A stretch of DNA of 64,000 nucleotides from Actinomadura sp. DC4. GTDB taxonomy: Bacteria > Actinomycetota > Actinomycetes > Streptosporangiales > Streptosporangiaceae. Shown here piece by piece: positions 1-8,818 of the stretch. The first letter of the stretch is position 1, and each line of letters starts with the position of its first letter. The notes beneath the pieces are model-generated. The model worked only from the letters and a program-made list of their open reading frames with translations. It was not told the DNA's origin and did no database searches. Where the stretch lies: contig NZ_JAUEQY010000003.1 of the NCBI RefSeq assembly GCF_030406325.1, forward strand, positions 186,001 through 250,000, given 5' to 3'. The position numbers were made by a program, and so were the translations under genes.

Positions 1-527
1 TCGGGGAGCCAGGCCACGATGTCGCCCTCGGTGTGACCCCGGCCGCAGTGCTGGAGCACGAGGTCGCCCCGGCCGCCGCCGAGGTCGATCGTGAACCGGT
101 CGGTGAAGGTCGCGGTCGGCCAGGTCAGGCCGGGGATCGACGTGGGCTCCCTGAACAGCCGCGGCATCCGGCCGAGCTCGGACTCCCAGTCCTGCCGGCC
201 GCGCTCGGCCACCAGCGCGCGGGTCCTCTCGTGCGCGACGATCACGTCGGCGCCGAACGCGCTCGCGCCCAAGACGCGTACGGCGTGGTAGTGCGAGAGG
301 ACGAGGTAACGGATGGGCTTGCCGGTGTGCTCGCGCAGCCGGGTCAGCCAGTCGCGGGCGGCGACGGGGGTGGCCAGCGCCTCGAAGCAGACGAGGAAGT
401 CCTCGCCCTCGATCGCGCCGACGTTGGGATCGCCCTCGGCGGTCAGGGCGTACACCCCGTCGCCGAGGATCTCCAGGGTCTGCGCCTTGTCCTCCAGATC
501 CGCGGACGAGGCGAACGGCTTGGCCAA
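1..527 (-). CDS. Metallo-beta-lactamase-fold hydrolase (3' end outside window)
   Basis: The reverse strand reads as an MBL-fold protein of at least 175 residues that continues past the left edge. It starts at TTG (527-525), with AGGAGG (538-533) five bases upstream, and opens MAKPFASS. The first metal motif reads SHYHAVRVLG, so the usual HxHxDH has Val for Asp and Arg for His. A second histidine motif, QHCGRGHTEGDIVAWLP, resembles the GxxHTxGD motif of the family. Zn-dependent hydrolysis of a thioester, lactone or similar bond is the family norm; the altered first motif makes the metal content and substrate uncertain. It is transcribed in the same direction as the cellulase gene but shows no functional link to it. 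Confidence 0.8.
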   Translation of the reverse strand, partial: MAKPFASSADLEDKAQTLEILGDGVYALTAEGDPNVGAIEGEDFLVCFEALATPVAARDWLTRLREHTGKPIRYLVLSHYHAVRVLGASAFGADVIVAHERTRALVAERGRQDWESELGRMPRLFREPTSIPGLTWPTATFTDRFTIDLGGGRGDLVLQHCGRGHTEGDIVAWLP

Positions 528-568
528 AGCGACCTCCTGGGCGGGGGGCACCGCGTCGTTGATCTCCT

Positions 569-584
569 CTCCGCGTACGCGGAG
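569..584. promoter_or_regulatory. 16-bp perfect palindrome
   Basis: CTCCGCGTACGCGGAG is a perfect palindrome between the stop of the cellulase gene and the start of the MBL-fold gene, about 40 bases upstream of the latter's TTG. It could be an operator for the MBL-fold gene. No regulator is identified. Confidence 0.3.
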
Positions 585-598
585 CCCGAAACCCCGTC

Positions 599-2026
599 TC
601 AGGGACCGGCGCTCAGGTGGTCGCGCAGACCGGCGCCGAACGGCGTGGCGGTGCCGGCGTAGTCGCTGATCAGCGAGGGGCCCGAGGAGCAGTCCCAGGT
701 GTTCCAGGTCCAGCCGAGGTACCCGACGCCGTGGGCGTCCGCCCAGTTCATGACGGTGTCGATGAACCCGTGCCCGCAGTCGTTCTCACCGATCTCGCTC
801 AGCGTGAGCGGCACCTGCTGGGCGACCGGCGCGAGCTGGGCGTCGAAGCAGGACGCGCTGGAGCAGGTGTTGAAGTTGTACAGGTGCGCGAACGCCGCGA
901 GGTTGTGCTCCGGGTCCGACGGCGCGTACTGCAGCCACTGCGTCAGGTCGTTGGAGTAGGCCAGGCCACCGATGAGGATGACGTTGGCCGCGCCGGTCGC
1001 GCGGACCGCGTCGACCAGGGACTGGAACCCCGCCACCTGGTACGGGATGCCGGCGCAGGTCCCGCCGTCGCGCCAGCAGACCCATCCGGAGGTCTCACTT
1101 CCGGTGGCGCGCTCAGGATAGGGCTCGTTGAACAGGTCGAGCACCACCGCGGGGTCGGCCTTGAAGGCGTTCGCGACACCGGTCCAGAAGGACGGCGCGT
1201 ACTCCGCGTCCGGCATCGGCTTCTGGCAGGTCGCGTGGACGTCCGCGCAGCCGGAGGACGGGCCGGTGTAGGTGCCGTGGTTCCAGTGCATCTCGACGAT
1301 CGGCGTGATGCCGTGGGCCTCCAGGCGGGAGACGAACCCCTCGACCTCGCTCTGGTACGCGGCGCCGCCGTAGCGGGGGTCGATGTTGCTCAGGCTGAGC
1401 CAGCACTCCTCGTTGAGCGGGATCCGGACCGCGGTGATCTTCCAGGCGGCCATGGCCTCGATCGCGGCGTCGTCGACCGGGCCGTCCCACACGCCGTACC
1501 CCTGCACGCACATGAACTCCCCACCGGAGCGGTTCGCGCCGCGCAGCCGTACGGTGCTCCCGGCGGCGTCGGCCAGGTGGTTGCCGGAGACGTGCAGCGC
1601 CGGGGCCTCGCCGCCGCCTCCGTCGTCTCCTCCGCAGGCGGTGCCGTTGACGGTGAATGACGTCGGATCGGCGTTGGTGCCGCTGTAGCCGAAGTTCGCG
1701 CCGATCTGCGTGGTCGCGCCGGTGGCGAGCGTGCCGTTCCAGCCCGCGTCGGTGACCGTGACGGTACGGCCCGACTGGCTCCAGGCGCCGCTCCAGCCCT
1801 GGGTGAGCGTCTGGTTCCCGGCGTAGGAGTAGGTCAGCGTCCATCCGCCGAGCCGGTCGCCGAGGTTGTGCAGGGTGATGGAGGCGGTGAAGCCCGACCC
1901 CCAGTCGTTCTTGGCGTAGTCCACCTCGCAGCGCACCGAGGCGTGGGCGGTGCCGGGGACCAGGCCGCCGCCGAGGAGGCCGAGGACGAGCGCCAGGAGT
2001 ACGGAGATCATGCGTCTGGGTCGCAC
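599..2026 (-). CDS. Secreted CBM2-GH5 cellulase (endoglucanase)
   Basis: Secreted endo-beta-1,4-glucanase-type enzyme of 475 residues. The GTG start at 2026 is chosen over the upstream in-frame ATG at 2119 because GGAG (2037-2034) lies 7 bases before it, a signal peptide follows at once (RPRR, a hydrophobic run, then GTAHA) and the CebR-like operator sits just upstream. Residues about 27-130 form a CBM2 cellulose-binding module (Cys at both ends, conserved Trp). A GGDDGGGG linker leads to the GH5 catalytic domain. The acid/base Glu is in LFNEPYPE and the nucleophile Glu in LSEIGENDCGH. It likely degrades plant cellulose outside the cell and should be induced by cello-oligosaccharides through the operator. 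Family assignment is firm; exact specificity (cellulose or another beta-glucan) is inferred. Confidence 0.92.
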   Translation of the reverse strand: MRPRRMISVLLALVLGLLGGGLVPGTAHASVRCEVDYAKNDWGSGFTASITLHNLGDRLGGWTLTYSYAGNQTLTQGWSGAWSQSGRTVTVTDAGWNGTLATGATTQIGANFGYSGTNADPTSFTVNGTACGGDDGGGGEAPALHVSGNHLADAAGSTVRLRGANRSGGEFMCVQGYGVWDGPVDDAAIEAMAAWKITAVRIPLNEECWLSLSNIDPRYGGAAYQSEVEGFVSRLEAHGITPIVEMHWNHGTYTGPSSGCADVHATCQKPMPDAEYAPSFWTGVANAFKADPAVVLDLFNEPYPERATGSETSGWVCWRDGGTCAGIPYQVAGFQSLVDAVRATGAANVILIGGLAYSNDLTQWLQYAPSDPEHNLAAFAHLYNFNTCSSASCFDAQLAPVAQQVPLTLSEIGENDCGHGFIDTVMNWADAHGVGYLGWTWNTWDCSSGPSLISDYAGTATPFGAGLRDHLSAGP

Positions 2027-2053
2027 TGGACGGCTCCAGTTCGTGGGGTCCGA

Positions 2054-2067
2054 TGGGAGCGCTCCCG
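2054..2067. promoter_or_regulatory. CebR/CelR-type operator for the cellulase gene
   Basis: TGGGAGCGCTCCCG matches 13 of 14 bases of the actinomycete CebR/CelR box TGGGAGCGCTCCCA. It lies 28 bases upstream of the cellulase GTG start. In known systems a LacI-family repressor is released by cellobiose or cellotriose. No cebR gene is in the window. Confidence 0.85.
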
Positions 2068-2236
2068 CTGCTCCGGCGAACATAACTCCGGCCTTGACCT
2101 GGAGAAAAGCCGTTTTCACCGGTAATCACGGAAAGCTCTCCGGCGGTGGCCTGTTCCGGTCATTCGTTAGGGAGGCTCCCAATCAAACCCGGTCACGATT
2201 ACCGTGGGCGTCCGGACCCGGGAGGTACGGTTGTCT

Positions 2237-5047
2237 ATGGTCAGGTCACCTTTGATCATGGTGGCGTTCGCGGGTGTGGTCACCGCGGCCGCGGTGACAC
2301 CGTCCCATTTCGCCACCGCCGCGCCGCCTCCCGCCGCGGCCGTCGCGTCGGGTCCGGGGTCCGCGCAGCTCACCTCCGGCTGGCGCATCCAGTCGTCGGC
2401 GACCGCCGGCGCCTCCGGCGCCGAGATCTCCCGTCCGGACTACTCCGCGACCGGCTGGCTGCCCATCTCCCAGCCCGAGACCCTGATGGCCGGCCTGATC
2501 GAGAACGGCCGCTACCCGGACGTCTTCTACTCCGACCGGCTGAAGAGCGTGCCGACCGACCAGTTCGCCGTCAACTGGTGGTACCGCGACCAGCTCACCG
2601 TGCACCCGCGAGCCGGCGGCCGGACGTACCTCACCATGAACGGCGTGCTGGGCACCGCGGACCTGTGGGTCAACGGCACCAAGGTGGCCGACCGCGCGCA
2701 GTTGCAGGGCGCCTACTCCCGGTTCGAGTACGACATCACACCCTACGTCCACGACGGCGCCAACGCGATCGCGCTCGACGTGGCCAAGAACGACCCGAAG
2801 ACCTACCTCAGCGACAGCCAGCTCGACTGGAACCCGCACTCGCCGGACCAGAACACCGGGCTGCGCTTCGCGCCGCAGCTCTCCCAGGCCGGCCCGGTCT
2901 CGCTGCGCAACGTGCACGTCGGCCAGAGCAACGCCAAGGACCTCAGCAGCTCCGACCTCACGATCAAGGCCGACCTGCGCAACGACACGGCCACGGCGCA
3001 GCGCGCCGAGGTGCGCGAGACGATCACGCACGGCGGCATCCGCGTCGCCGTCTCGGCCAGGGCCGACGTGCCCGCGGGCGCGACGCGTACGGTCACGCTG
3101 TCCCCCGCCGACCACCGGCAACTGCACCTCTCCCACCCCGCGGTCTGGTGGCCGTACCAGCTCGGCGGGCAGCCGCTCTACCACCTGGCGGCCGACGTAC
3201 GGGTGGGCGGGCGCACCTCCGACCAGTACGCCGAGGACTTCGGCATCCGTACGGTGACCTCGGACCTCACGCCGGTCGTGGACGGCAAGACGCACGCGCC
3301 GCACGGCTACCGGAGGTTCCTGGTCAACGGGGTGCCGCTGGTGATCCGCGGCGGCGGGTGGTCGCCGGACATGTTCCTGCGCTATGACCCGCGCAACATC
3401 GGCGACCAGCTCGCGTACGTGAAGAACCTCGGCCTGAACACCCTGCGCTTCGAGGGCAACCTGCCGCCGGATGACATGTTCGCGCAGATGGACCGCGCGG
3501 GCATCCTGGCGATGCCCGGCTGGCAGTGCTGCGACCGGTGGGAGGACCCGATCGCCAAGTGGCCCGAGGCGCTGCGGGCGAACGCCGCCAACCAGGCCAC
3601 CCGGGTGGCGCAGTGGCTGCGCAACCACCCGAGCGTCTTCACCTACTTCCAGGGCAGCGACGAGGCGCCGGACGCGACGAAGGAGACGATCTACCTCGAC
3701 GCGTTCGCGGCGGCGGACTGGCAGACGCCGCAGGTGGCGTCCGCGGAGTACAAGTCCTCGCCGAAGCTCGGCCCCTCCGGCGGCAAGGAGGGACCGTACA
3801 ACTACGTGCCGCCGGGCTACTGGTGGGCGAACGGCCCCGAGACCGCGGGCAGCGACCCGACCTTCACCAACACCGGCAGCGCCTGGGGCTATGACACCGA
3901 GACCAGCGCGGGCAACACGGTCCCCACGCAGGACTCGCTCAACCGGTTCCTGACGCCGGCCGACCAGGCCAAGATCTGGGACCTGTCCACGACGAAGGGG
4001 CCGGGCACCGGGCCGGACCTGTTCCACGTCGCCCCGTCCTACGGGAGCTACACCAAGACCGCGCGGATGGGGCAGTACAACACCCCGCTGTGGAACCGGT
4101 ACGGGCCCTGGACCGACATGGCGTCGTACCAGAAGATCGCCCAGATGGGCGGGTACGAGGTCACGCGGGCGCAGTTCGAGGCCTACCTCGGCCGGTCGAA
4201 GGACCCGGCCAACCCGAGCCCCGGCGTCATCTACTGGATGTTGAACAAGGCGTGGCCGTCACTGCACTGGAACCTCTACAACTACGACTTCGACCAGCCG
4301 GGCGTGTACTTCGGCGCGCTCAAGGCCGGCGAGCCGGTGCACATCATGTACGACTACGCCGACGGCTCGGTCAAGGTCGCCAACCTGACCCGTACGCGCC
4401 AGGACGGCCTGTCGGCCACGGCGCGGATCATCGACATGGACGGCACGGTCAAGGGCGAGCGCCGCGTCGCCGTCTCCGGGCTCGCGTCCCAGGACGTGCA
4501 GACCGTGCTGACGCCGAAGGTGCCCTCCGACATCTCGCGCACCTACTTCGCCGAGCTCACGCTGAAGCGCCGCGACGGCGGAACCGTGAGCCGGAACGTC
4601 TACTGGCTGTCCACCAAGCCCGACGCGGTCGACTGGTCCAAGACGCTCGGCCAGGGCAGCGGCGCGGTCTTCGAGCCGGGCGGCTACGCCGATCTGACCG
4701 GGCTGCAGAGCCTGCCCGCGGCGACCGTGCGTGCGACCGCCTCGACGCGGCGTGACGGCGCGGACGCTGTGACGACGATCACGATCCGCAACACGGGCAC
4801 GGGCAGGGTTCCCGCGGTCTTCACCCGCGCCGACGTGCGGCGGGGCACGCCCGACGGTCGCGCGCTCGGCGGAGACGACCAGGTCCGGCCGATCCGCTGG
4901 AGCGACGACTACGTGACGCTGTGGCCGGGGCAGAGCCAGACGCTGACCGCCCGCTACCGCGCCGCTGACCTGCGCGGATCCTCTCCGGTCGTGACGATCG
5001 GCGGGCGGAATGTTGCCGACGGGGTCGTGCGCGCCAAAATCGGCTGA
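2237..5047 (+). CDS. csxA-like: Secreted GH2 exo-beta-D-glucosaminidase-like enzyme
   Basis: A 936-residue secreted GH2-family protein resembling CsxA exo-beta-D-glucosaminidase, which releases glucosamine from the non-reducing end of chitosan oligomers. ATG 2237 follows GGAGG (2221-2225) by 11 bases; TTG 2231 is an alternative. The signal peptide is MVRSPLIM, a hydrophobic stretch, then an Ala-rich cleavage region. The jelly-roll sugar-binding domain comes first (NWWYRDQ, LWVNGTKVAD), followed by immunoglobulin-like domains and the TIM barrel. FQGSDEAPD holds the CsxA-type acid/base Asp. GYDTETSAG holds the nucleophile Glu. PGVIYWMLNKAWPSLHW is the conserved late barrel motif. It diverges from the cellulase gene, so the pair may be a polysaccharide-scavenging locus. 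Related mannosidases share the fold, but the SDE/TETSAG pattern favours glucosaminidase. Confidence 0.88.
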   Translation: MVRSPLIMVAFAGVVTAAAVTPSHFATAAPPPAAAVASGPGSAQLTSGWRIQSSATAGASGAEISRPDYSATGWLPISQPETLMAGLIENGRYPDVFYSDRLKSVPTDQFAVNWWYRDQLTVHPRAGGRTYLTMNGVLGTADLWVNGTKVADRAQLQGAYSRFEYDITPYVHDGANAIALDVAKNDPKTYLSDSQLDWNPHSPDQNTGLRFAPQLSQAGPVSLRNVHVGQSNAKDLSSSDLTIKADLRNDTATAQRAEVRETITHGGIRVAVSARADVPAGATRTVTLSPADHRQLHLSHPAVWWPYQLGGQPLYHLAADVRVGGRTSDQYAEDFGIRTVTSDLTPVVDGKTHAPHGYRRFLVNGVPLVIRGGGWSPDMFLRYDPRNIGDQLAYVKNLGLNTLRFEGNLPPDDMFAQMDRAGILAMPGWQCCDRWEDPIAKWPEALRANAANQATRVAQWLRNHPSVFTYFQGSDEAPDATKETIYLDAFAAADWQTPQVASAEYKSSPKLGPSGGKEGPYNYVPPGYWWANGPETAGSDPTFTNTGSAWGYDTETSAGNTVPTQDSLNRFLTPADQAKIWDLSTTKGPGTGPDLFHVAPSYGSYTKTARMGQYNTPLWNRYGPWTDMASYQKIAQMGGYEVTRAQFEAYLGRSKDPANPSPGVIYWMLNKAWPSLHWNLYNYDFDQPGVYFGALKAGEPVHIMYDYADGSVKVANLTRTRQDGLSATARIIDMDGTVKGERRVAVSGLASQDVQTVLTPKVPSDISRTYFAELTLKRRDGGTVSRNVYWLSTKPDAVDWSKTLGQGSGAVFEPGGYADLTGLQSLPAATVRATASTRRDGADAVTTITIRNTGTGRVPAVFTRADVRRGTPDGRALGGDDQVRPIRWSDDYVTLWPGQSQTLTARYRAADLRGSSPVVTIGGRNVADGVVRAKIG

Positions 5048-5221
5048 ATGCGTCACACCTGACGCTCTCTATATTTTCTCTTGATCTACGCAACAGAGGT
5101 CCCTCGCGCGTCCTACACTCCGTGCCATCCGATTTGTGCGATTTGTTGGTTTAAGCGACGGTCGCACGCCCTAGCCACTACAGGCAGGAGCGACGGCGCA
5201 ACCGGCCTCCGAAGGAGTTTG

Positions 5222-6346
5222 ATGCGCACGCTGGTCAACCGTGTTTCCGCTATGGGGACGGCGACGATCGTGGTGATGGGTCTGTCGCTCGCGGCGATCG
5301 TGGAGCAGGCGCTGTTGCCCACCGGTCAGTCCGCGCACCAGCGTCAAGCGGCGGCGGCGCCGGGACCCAGCAAGTCCCGGGCCAAGAAGCCGCGTCCGTC
5401 CCGTTCCGTCAAGCGGGTCAGTCCCACAACGCTCTTGAGCCGGCAGGTGAAGAAGGCCGCCACAGCGCAGCGCGGCGCGGTGGCGAAGCGTGAGTACGGG
5501 GTCGGCACGGTCGCCACCCCGGTCGTCCACGTCAGCAGGATCGCCAGGTCCTGGGCCTTCGGCACCGAGGCGATCCCGACGCCGTCCGGATCCTCGGCGG
5601 CACCGGAGTCCTCACTGTTCCTCGCGCGCGCCTCGGGTACTCAGTGGACCGTCGCGCTCGCCGGCACGCCGAAGTTCGCCGACCTCATCCCGAAGGCACC
5701 GGAGTCGGTGGTGCACAAGGACGAGCGGGACGCGCTGAAGCGTTTCCGCACGTCCGGCAAGGCGCCGCTGGAGACCGGGCTGATGCTGCCCTGGAAGATC
5801 GGCCAGTCGTGGTCCGCGGTGGCCACCGAGTCCGGCACCTGGGGCTTCGACGGAGGAGACGGCCGGGTCCTCGCCGCGGGCGACGGGCTGCTGTACCGCG
5901 TCTGCTCCGCCTCGCCGAACCGCGGCATGGTCCTCCTGGTCCACCCCAGCGGGCTGGCGACGGAGTACTACCAGATGGACGACATCACGCAGGTCGCGGA
6001 CGGCGAGGCCGTCAAGCGAGGCGACTACCTCGGCCGTACGAGCGACGACCAGTCCTGCGGGGGAGGCCACGCGGCCAGCAAGATGGTCCGCTTCTCCCTC
6101 CGTGACGCGGAGGGGCCGATCTCCCTCGACCAGGTCGACGTCGGCGGCTGGACCCTGCACTCGACCGCCGACGAGATGTTCGCCGACCGCGGCGGGCTCC
6201 GGATCAGCCCGGGCAACCCCCTGCTGAACTTCGGCACCGCCCCCGCGCCCACCCCGTCCCCGACGCCCTCGAAGTCGCCGTCGAAGACGAAGTCACCGAA
6301 GGCGCCCGCGACGGGACCGGCGAACGACCCCAAGGCGTCGACGTGA
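5222..6346 (+). CDS. Secreted M23-like (LytM) domain protein, degenerate zinc site
   Basis: A 374-residue exported protein. ATG 5222 follows GAAGGAG (5212-5218); the longer in-frame ATG at 5081 lacks a ribosome site. Residues about 12-32 form a signal anchor, followed by a Lys/Arg/Pro-rich spacer. The C-terminal half has the shape of a peptidase M23 domain (WGFDGGDGRVLAAGDG, VHPSGLATEYYQM, VKRGDYLGRTSD, GGGHAASKMVRFSL). The zinc histidines of HxxxD and HxH are largely missing: TWGFD replaces the first and KMVRFSL the second. The tail is Pro/Ser/Lys repeats (PTPSPTPSKSPSK). It may bind peptidoglycan or activate an amidase rather than cut. Its TGA overlaps the next GTG, so it is translationally coupled to the membrane electron-transfer genes. 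Confidence 0.72.
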   Translation: MRTLVNRVSAMGTATIVVMGLSLAAIVEQALLPTGQSAHQRQAAAAPGPSKSRAKKPRPSRSVKRVSPTTLLSRQVKKAATAQRGAVAKREYGVGTVATPVVHVSRIARSWAFGTEAIPTPSGSSAAPESSLFLARASGTQWTVALAGTPKFADLIPKAPESVVHKDERDALKRFRTSGKAPLETGLMLPWKIGQSWSAVATESGTWGFDGGDGRVLAAGDGLLYRVCSASPNRGMVLLVHPSGLATEYYQMDDITQVADGEAVKRGDYLGRTSDDQSCGGGHAASKMVRFSLRDAEGPISLDQVDVGGWTLHSTADEMFADRGGLRISPGNPLLNFGTAPAPTPSPTPSKSPSKTKSPKAPATGPANDPKAST

Positions 6347-7092
6347 TCAGTAAGAGGACGTGGATCGTCATCCTCGTCCTCCTCGCCGGGGTGCTCGTGT
6401 TCGCCCGGGCGGACCCCGGCACCGTCGACTGGCTCCACGACTTCCTGGAGTTCTTCACCGGGGTGTTCGCACTGCTCGCGATGACCGGTGTCGTCGTGGC
6501 CGGCGTCATCGCGGCGCAGCAGTCCATCCCGGCGCGGCTCCGCATCCTCGTGCAGGCGGTCCACCGGGCGATGGCGCTGATGACCGTCGCCTTCCTGGCC
6601 ACCCACATCCTGCTGAAGATCATGGAGTCCCACGCGACCGTCCTGGACGTCGTCGTGCCCTTCACAGGCGGCCAGGACCGGGCCCGCTGGATCGGCCTGG
6701 GCACCCTCGCGAGCGACCTGATGATCCTGGTGATGGTCACCGGCATCATGCGGGGACGCTTCGTCGCGAACCGCCGGAAGTGGCTGTGGCGGACCCTGCA
6801 CATGCTCGCGTACGCCATCTGGCCGCTCAGCATCGCGCACGGCCTGCTGGCCGGCCGTCCGCCCAAGTGGTGGGTGACCGCCAGCTACCTCATCTGCCTG
6901 GCCTTCGTCATCGTCGCGATCCTCGCCCGGCTGCCGGAGATCATCCGTGAGCGGAACCAGATCGGCGACCACCGGCCCCCGCCGCCCGACGAGCGCCCGG
7001 CCGCCGAGGTGCCGCGGGTGGAGGTGCCGGACGAGCAGTTCTGGCGCCTGCTGCGGGCCGAGGCGAAACAGTGGATCGGAGATCGGAGATGA
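6343..7092 (+). CDS. Membrane cytochrome b / ferric-reductase-like protein
   Basis: A 249-residue integral membrane protein with about six helices. GTG 6343 overlaps the preceding stop (GTGA). His residues recur inside helices (LVQAVHRAMALM, FLATHILLKIM, RTLHMLAYAIWPLSIAHGL), the pattern of bis-haem cytochrome b561 or ferric-reductase-like transmembrane domains. The soluble C-terminal tail is acidic and proline-rich (HRPPPPDERP). By family it should move electrons across the membrane. Its coupling to the NuoF-ferredoxin gene (ATGA overlap at 7089) suggests that protein is the cytoplasmic electron donor. The final acceptor outside is unknown. Confidence 0.75.
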   Translation: MISKRTWIVILVLLAGVLVFARADPGTVDWLHDFLEFFTGVFALLAMTGVVVAGVIAAQQSIPARLRILVQAVHRAMALMTVAFLATHILLKIMESHATVLDVVVPFTGGQDRARWIGLGTLASDLMILVMVTGIMRGRFVANRRKWLWRTLHMLAYAIWPLSIAHGLLAGRPPKWWVTASYLICLAFVIVAILARLPEIIRERNQIGDHRPPPPDERPAAEVPRVEVPDEQFWRLLRAEAKQWIGDRR

Positions 7093-8600
7093 CGGAGTTC
7101 CGCCACCTCGCGCCTCGTCGGCTCAGCCAGGGGCTCGAACAGAACAAACGGATCGGGGGGACGGAACACCGCCGGATCCACGGCGCGTTCCGCCGCAGGC
7201 GCATGCGCGAGCTTCTCGCGCTCGCCGAGCAGGTCGACCTCCGGGGCCGCGGCGGCGCGGCGTTCCCGTTCGCCCGCAAGGTGAAGGCCGTCGTCGCCGC
7301 GGCGCGCCGCCGTGACTCCCAGACCGTCGTCCTCGTCAACGCCACCGAGGGCGAGCCCGCCAGCCACAAGGACAAGTTCCTGATGGAACACGTCCCGCAC
7401 CTGATCCTGGACGGGGCGATGCTGGCCGCCCTGGCCCTGGGCGCCCGCGAGGTCATCATCGCGGTGACCGACGGCGCGGCGCCCGAGCGGTCGCTCCGCG
7501 CCGCGATCGCCGAGAGCCGCCTCGGCATGATGCGCGTCGTACGCCTGCCGGAACGCTTCATCACCGGAGAGGGCGGCGCGCTCGTGAACGGCGTCAACGG
7601 CAAGCAGGCGATCCCGCCGGGCAAGAAGGTGCGTGCCGCGGAGAGCGGCGTGGACGGGCTGCCCACGCTGCTGTCCAACGCCGAGACGTTCGCCCAGCTC
7701 ACGCTGCTGTCCCAGCTGGGCGCCGACCTGTACGCCGCGATCGGCACCGAGCACGAGCCGGGTACCCGGCTGCTCACGGTGTGGGGCCCGCACGGCAAGC
7801 CGATCGTCGTCGAGGCACCGTCCGGCGTACCGCTCGCGCAGGTCCTCGACCTGTGCGACACCGGCGTCGGCCAGGGCGTCCTGATCGGCGGCTACCACGG
7901 GACCTGGCTCACCCCCGGCTCCGCGAACCGCGCCACCGTCTCACGCGAGGGCATCGACCGGGTCGGCGGCGCCCTGGGCGCCGGCATCATCCTTCCGCTG
8001 GACCCGGAGGTGTGCCCGCTCGGCGAGGTCGCGCGCGTGGCGACCTACCTCGGCGGCGAGTCCGCCCGCCAGTGCGGCCCCTGCCGGCTGGGCGTCCCCG
8101 CCATCGCCCGCTCGATGCAGGCACTGGCGTCCGGCGTCTCCGCCAGCGAGGCGATGGCCGGCGTACTCCAGGGCAGCCAGGTGGTGAAGAAGCGTGGCGC
8201 GTGCCATCACCCGGACGGTTCGGCCCGCTTCGTGACGTCGGCGCTGGAGGTGTTCGGCGAGGACGTGGCGACCCACCTGTCCTCTGGCACGTGCGGCCGG
8301 AAGGTACGAGGCCTGCTGCCGATCGCGGGCGACGTGCCCGCCCCGGACCGCACCGAGGACAGCGGGATGCGCCTGACGGTCGACTGGAGCCGCTGCGCCG
8401 GCCACAGTCTGTGCGGCCATCTGGTTCCTGACCTGGTCAAACTGGACGAGAACGGTTTCCCGGTGATCGCGGGCGGAGCGGGCGGCGCGGTGCCGACGCG
8501 GCTGCTGGCGGACGCCCAGGAGGCGGTCGACATGTGCCCGGCCCTGGCCCTCCGCCTGCACAGCACCCAGACCGAGGCGCCGCGGGCGGCCCGCCACTGA
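7089..8600 (+). CDS. NuoF-like NADH dehydrogenase fused to a ferredoxin
   Basis: A 503-residue protein. ATG 7089 overlaps the upstream TGA and follows GGAG (7078-7081) by 7 bases. The N-terminal 400 residues match the 51-kDa NuoF/HoxF fold: a glycine-rich FMN region (LRGRGGAAFPFARK), the NATEGEP motif, a nucleotide-binding segment (TGEGGALVNG), then the 4Fe-4S binding region with ESARQCGPCRLG and a later RGACHHPDG. After a short linker the last 80 residues form a 3Fe-4S-type ferredoxin (CAGHSLC and MCPALAL). NADH would reduce FMN, then the clusters, then the membrane cytochrome b-like partner. A normal complex I NuoF lacks this tail and sits in a nuo operon, so this is a stand-alone electron-transfer module. 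Confidence 0.85.
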   Translation: MTEFRHLAPRRLSQGLEQNKRIGGTEHRRIHGAFRRRRMRELLALAEQVDLRGRGGAAFPFARKVKAVVAAARRRDSQTVVLVNATEGEPASHKDKFLMEHVPHLILDGAMLAALALGAREVIIAVTDGAAPERSLRAAIAESRLGMMRVVRLPERFITGEGGALVNGVNGKQAIPPGKKVRAAESGVDGLPTLLSNAETFAQLTLLSQLGADLYAAIGTEHEPGTRLLTVWGPHGKPIVVEAPSGVPLAQVLDLCDTGVGQGVLIGGYHGTWLTPGSANRATVSREGIDRVGGALGAGIILPLDPEVCPLGEVARVATYLGGESARQCGPCRLGVPAIARSMQALASGVSASEAMAGVLQGSQVVKKRGACHHPDGSARFVTSALEVFGEDVATHLSSGTCGRKVRGLLPIAGDVPAPDRTEDSGMRLTVDWSRCAGHSLCGHLVPDLVKLDENGFPVIAGGAGGAVPTRLLADAQEAVDMCPALALRLHSTQTEAPRAARH

Positions 8601-8605
8601 TCACG

Positions 8606-8630
8606 CCCGGCTCCCCTTCTGGGGGCCGGG
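8606..8630 (+). terminator. Rho-independent-type hairpin after the electron-transfer operon
   Basis: A 10-bp stem (8606-8615 with 8621-8630, one G-U pair) closed by a 5-base loop begins five bases after the TGA of the NuoF-ferredoxin gene. There is no long T tract, as usual in high-GC actinobacteria. Further on, 8689-8717 holds an 8-bp inverted repeat TCGTACGG/CCGTACGA of unknown role. I see no gene in 8631-8818. Confidence 0.6.
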
Positions 8631-8818
8631 CGGGGTCTTGCCTTTCGGAGCTTTGCCTTCGCTGCCTGCCTCGGTCCGAACGGCCAGGTCGTACGGGTGT
8701 ACGGGGTCGCCGTACGATTGTTTTCGCCCACGCGCCGAAGCGGGCCGCCGCAACGACCCCTCCGGACATGCCGCCCACAGCCGGCCGGCACCGCGTGCCG
8801 CACCGCCTGGCCGGGCCG

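Noticed and set aside
2246-4027. 593-residue minus-strand frame across the GH2 gene
   Set aside because: Antisense shadow of a gene with all catalytic motifs; high-GC third positions keep shadow frames open.
5048-5221. Possible c-di-AMP (ydaO) riboswitch before the M23-like gene
   Set aside because: Such switches precede wall hydrolase genes in actinobacteria, but I could not find the conserved core elements in this leader.
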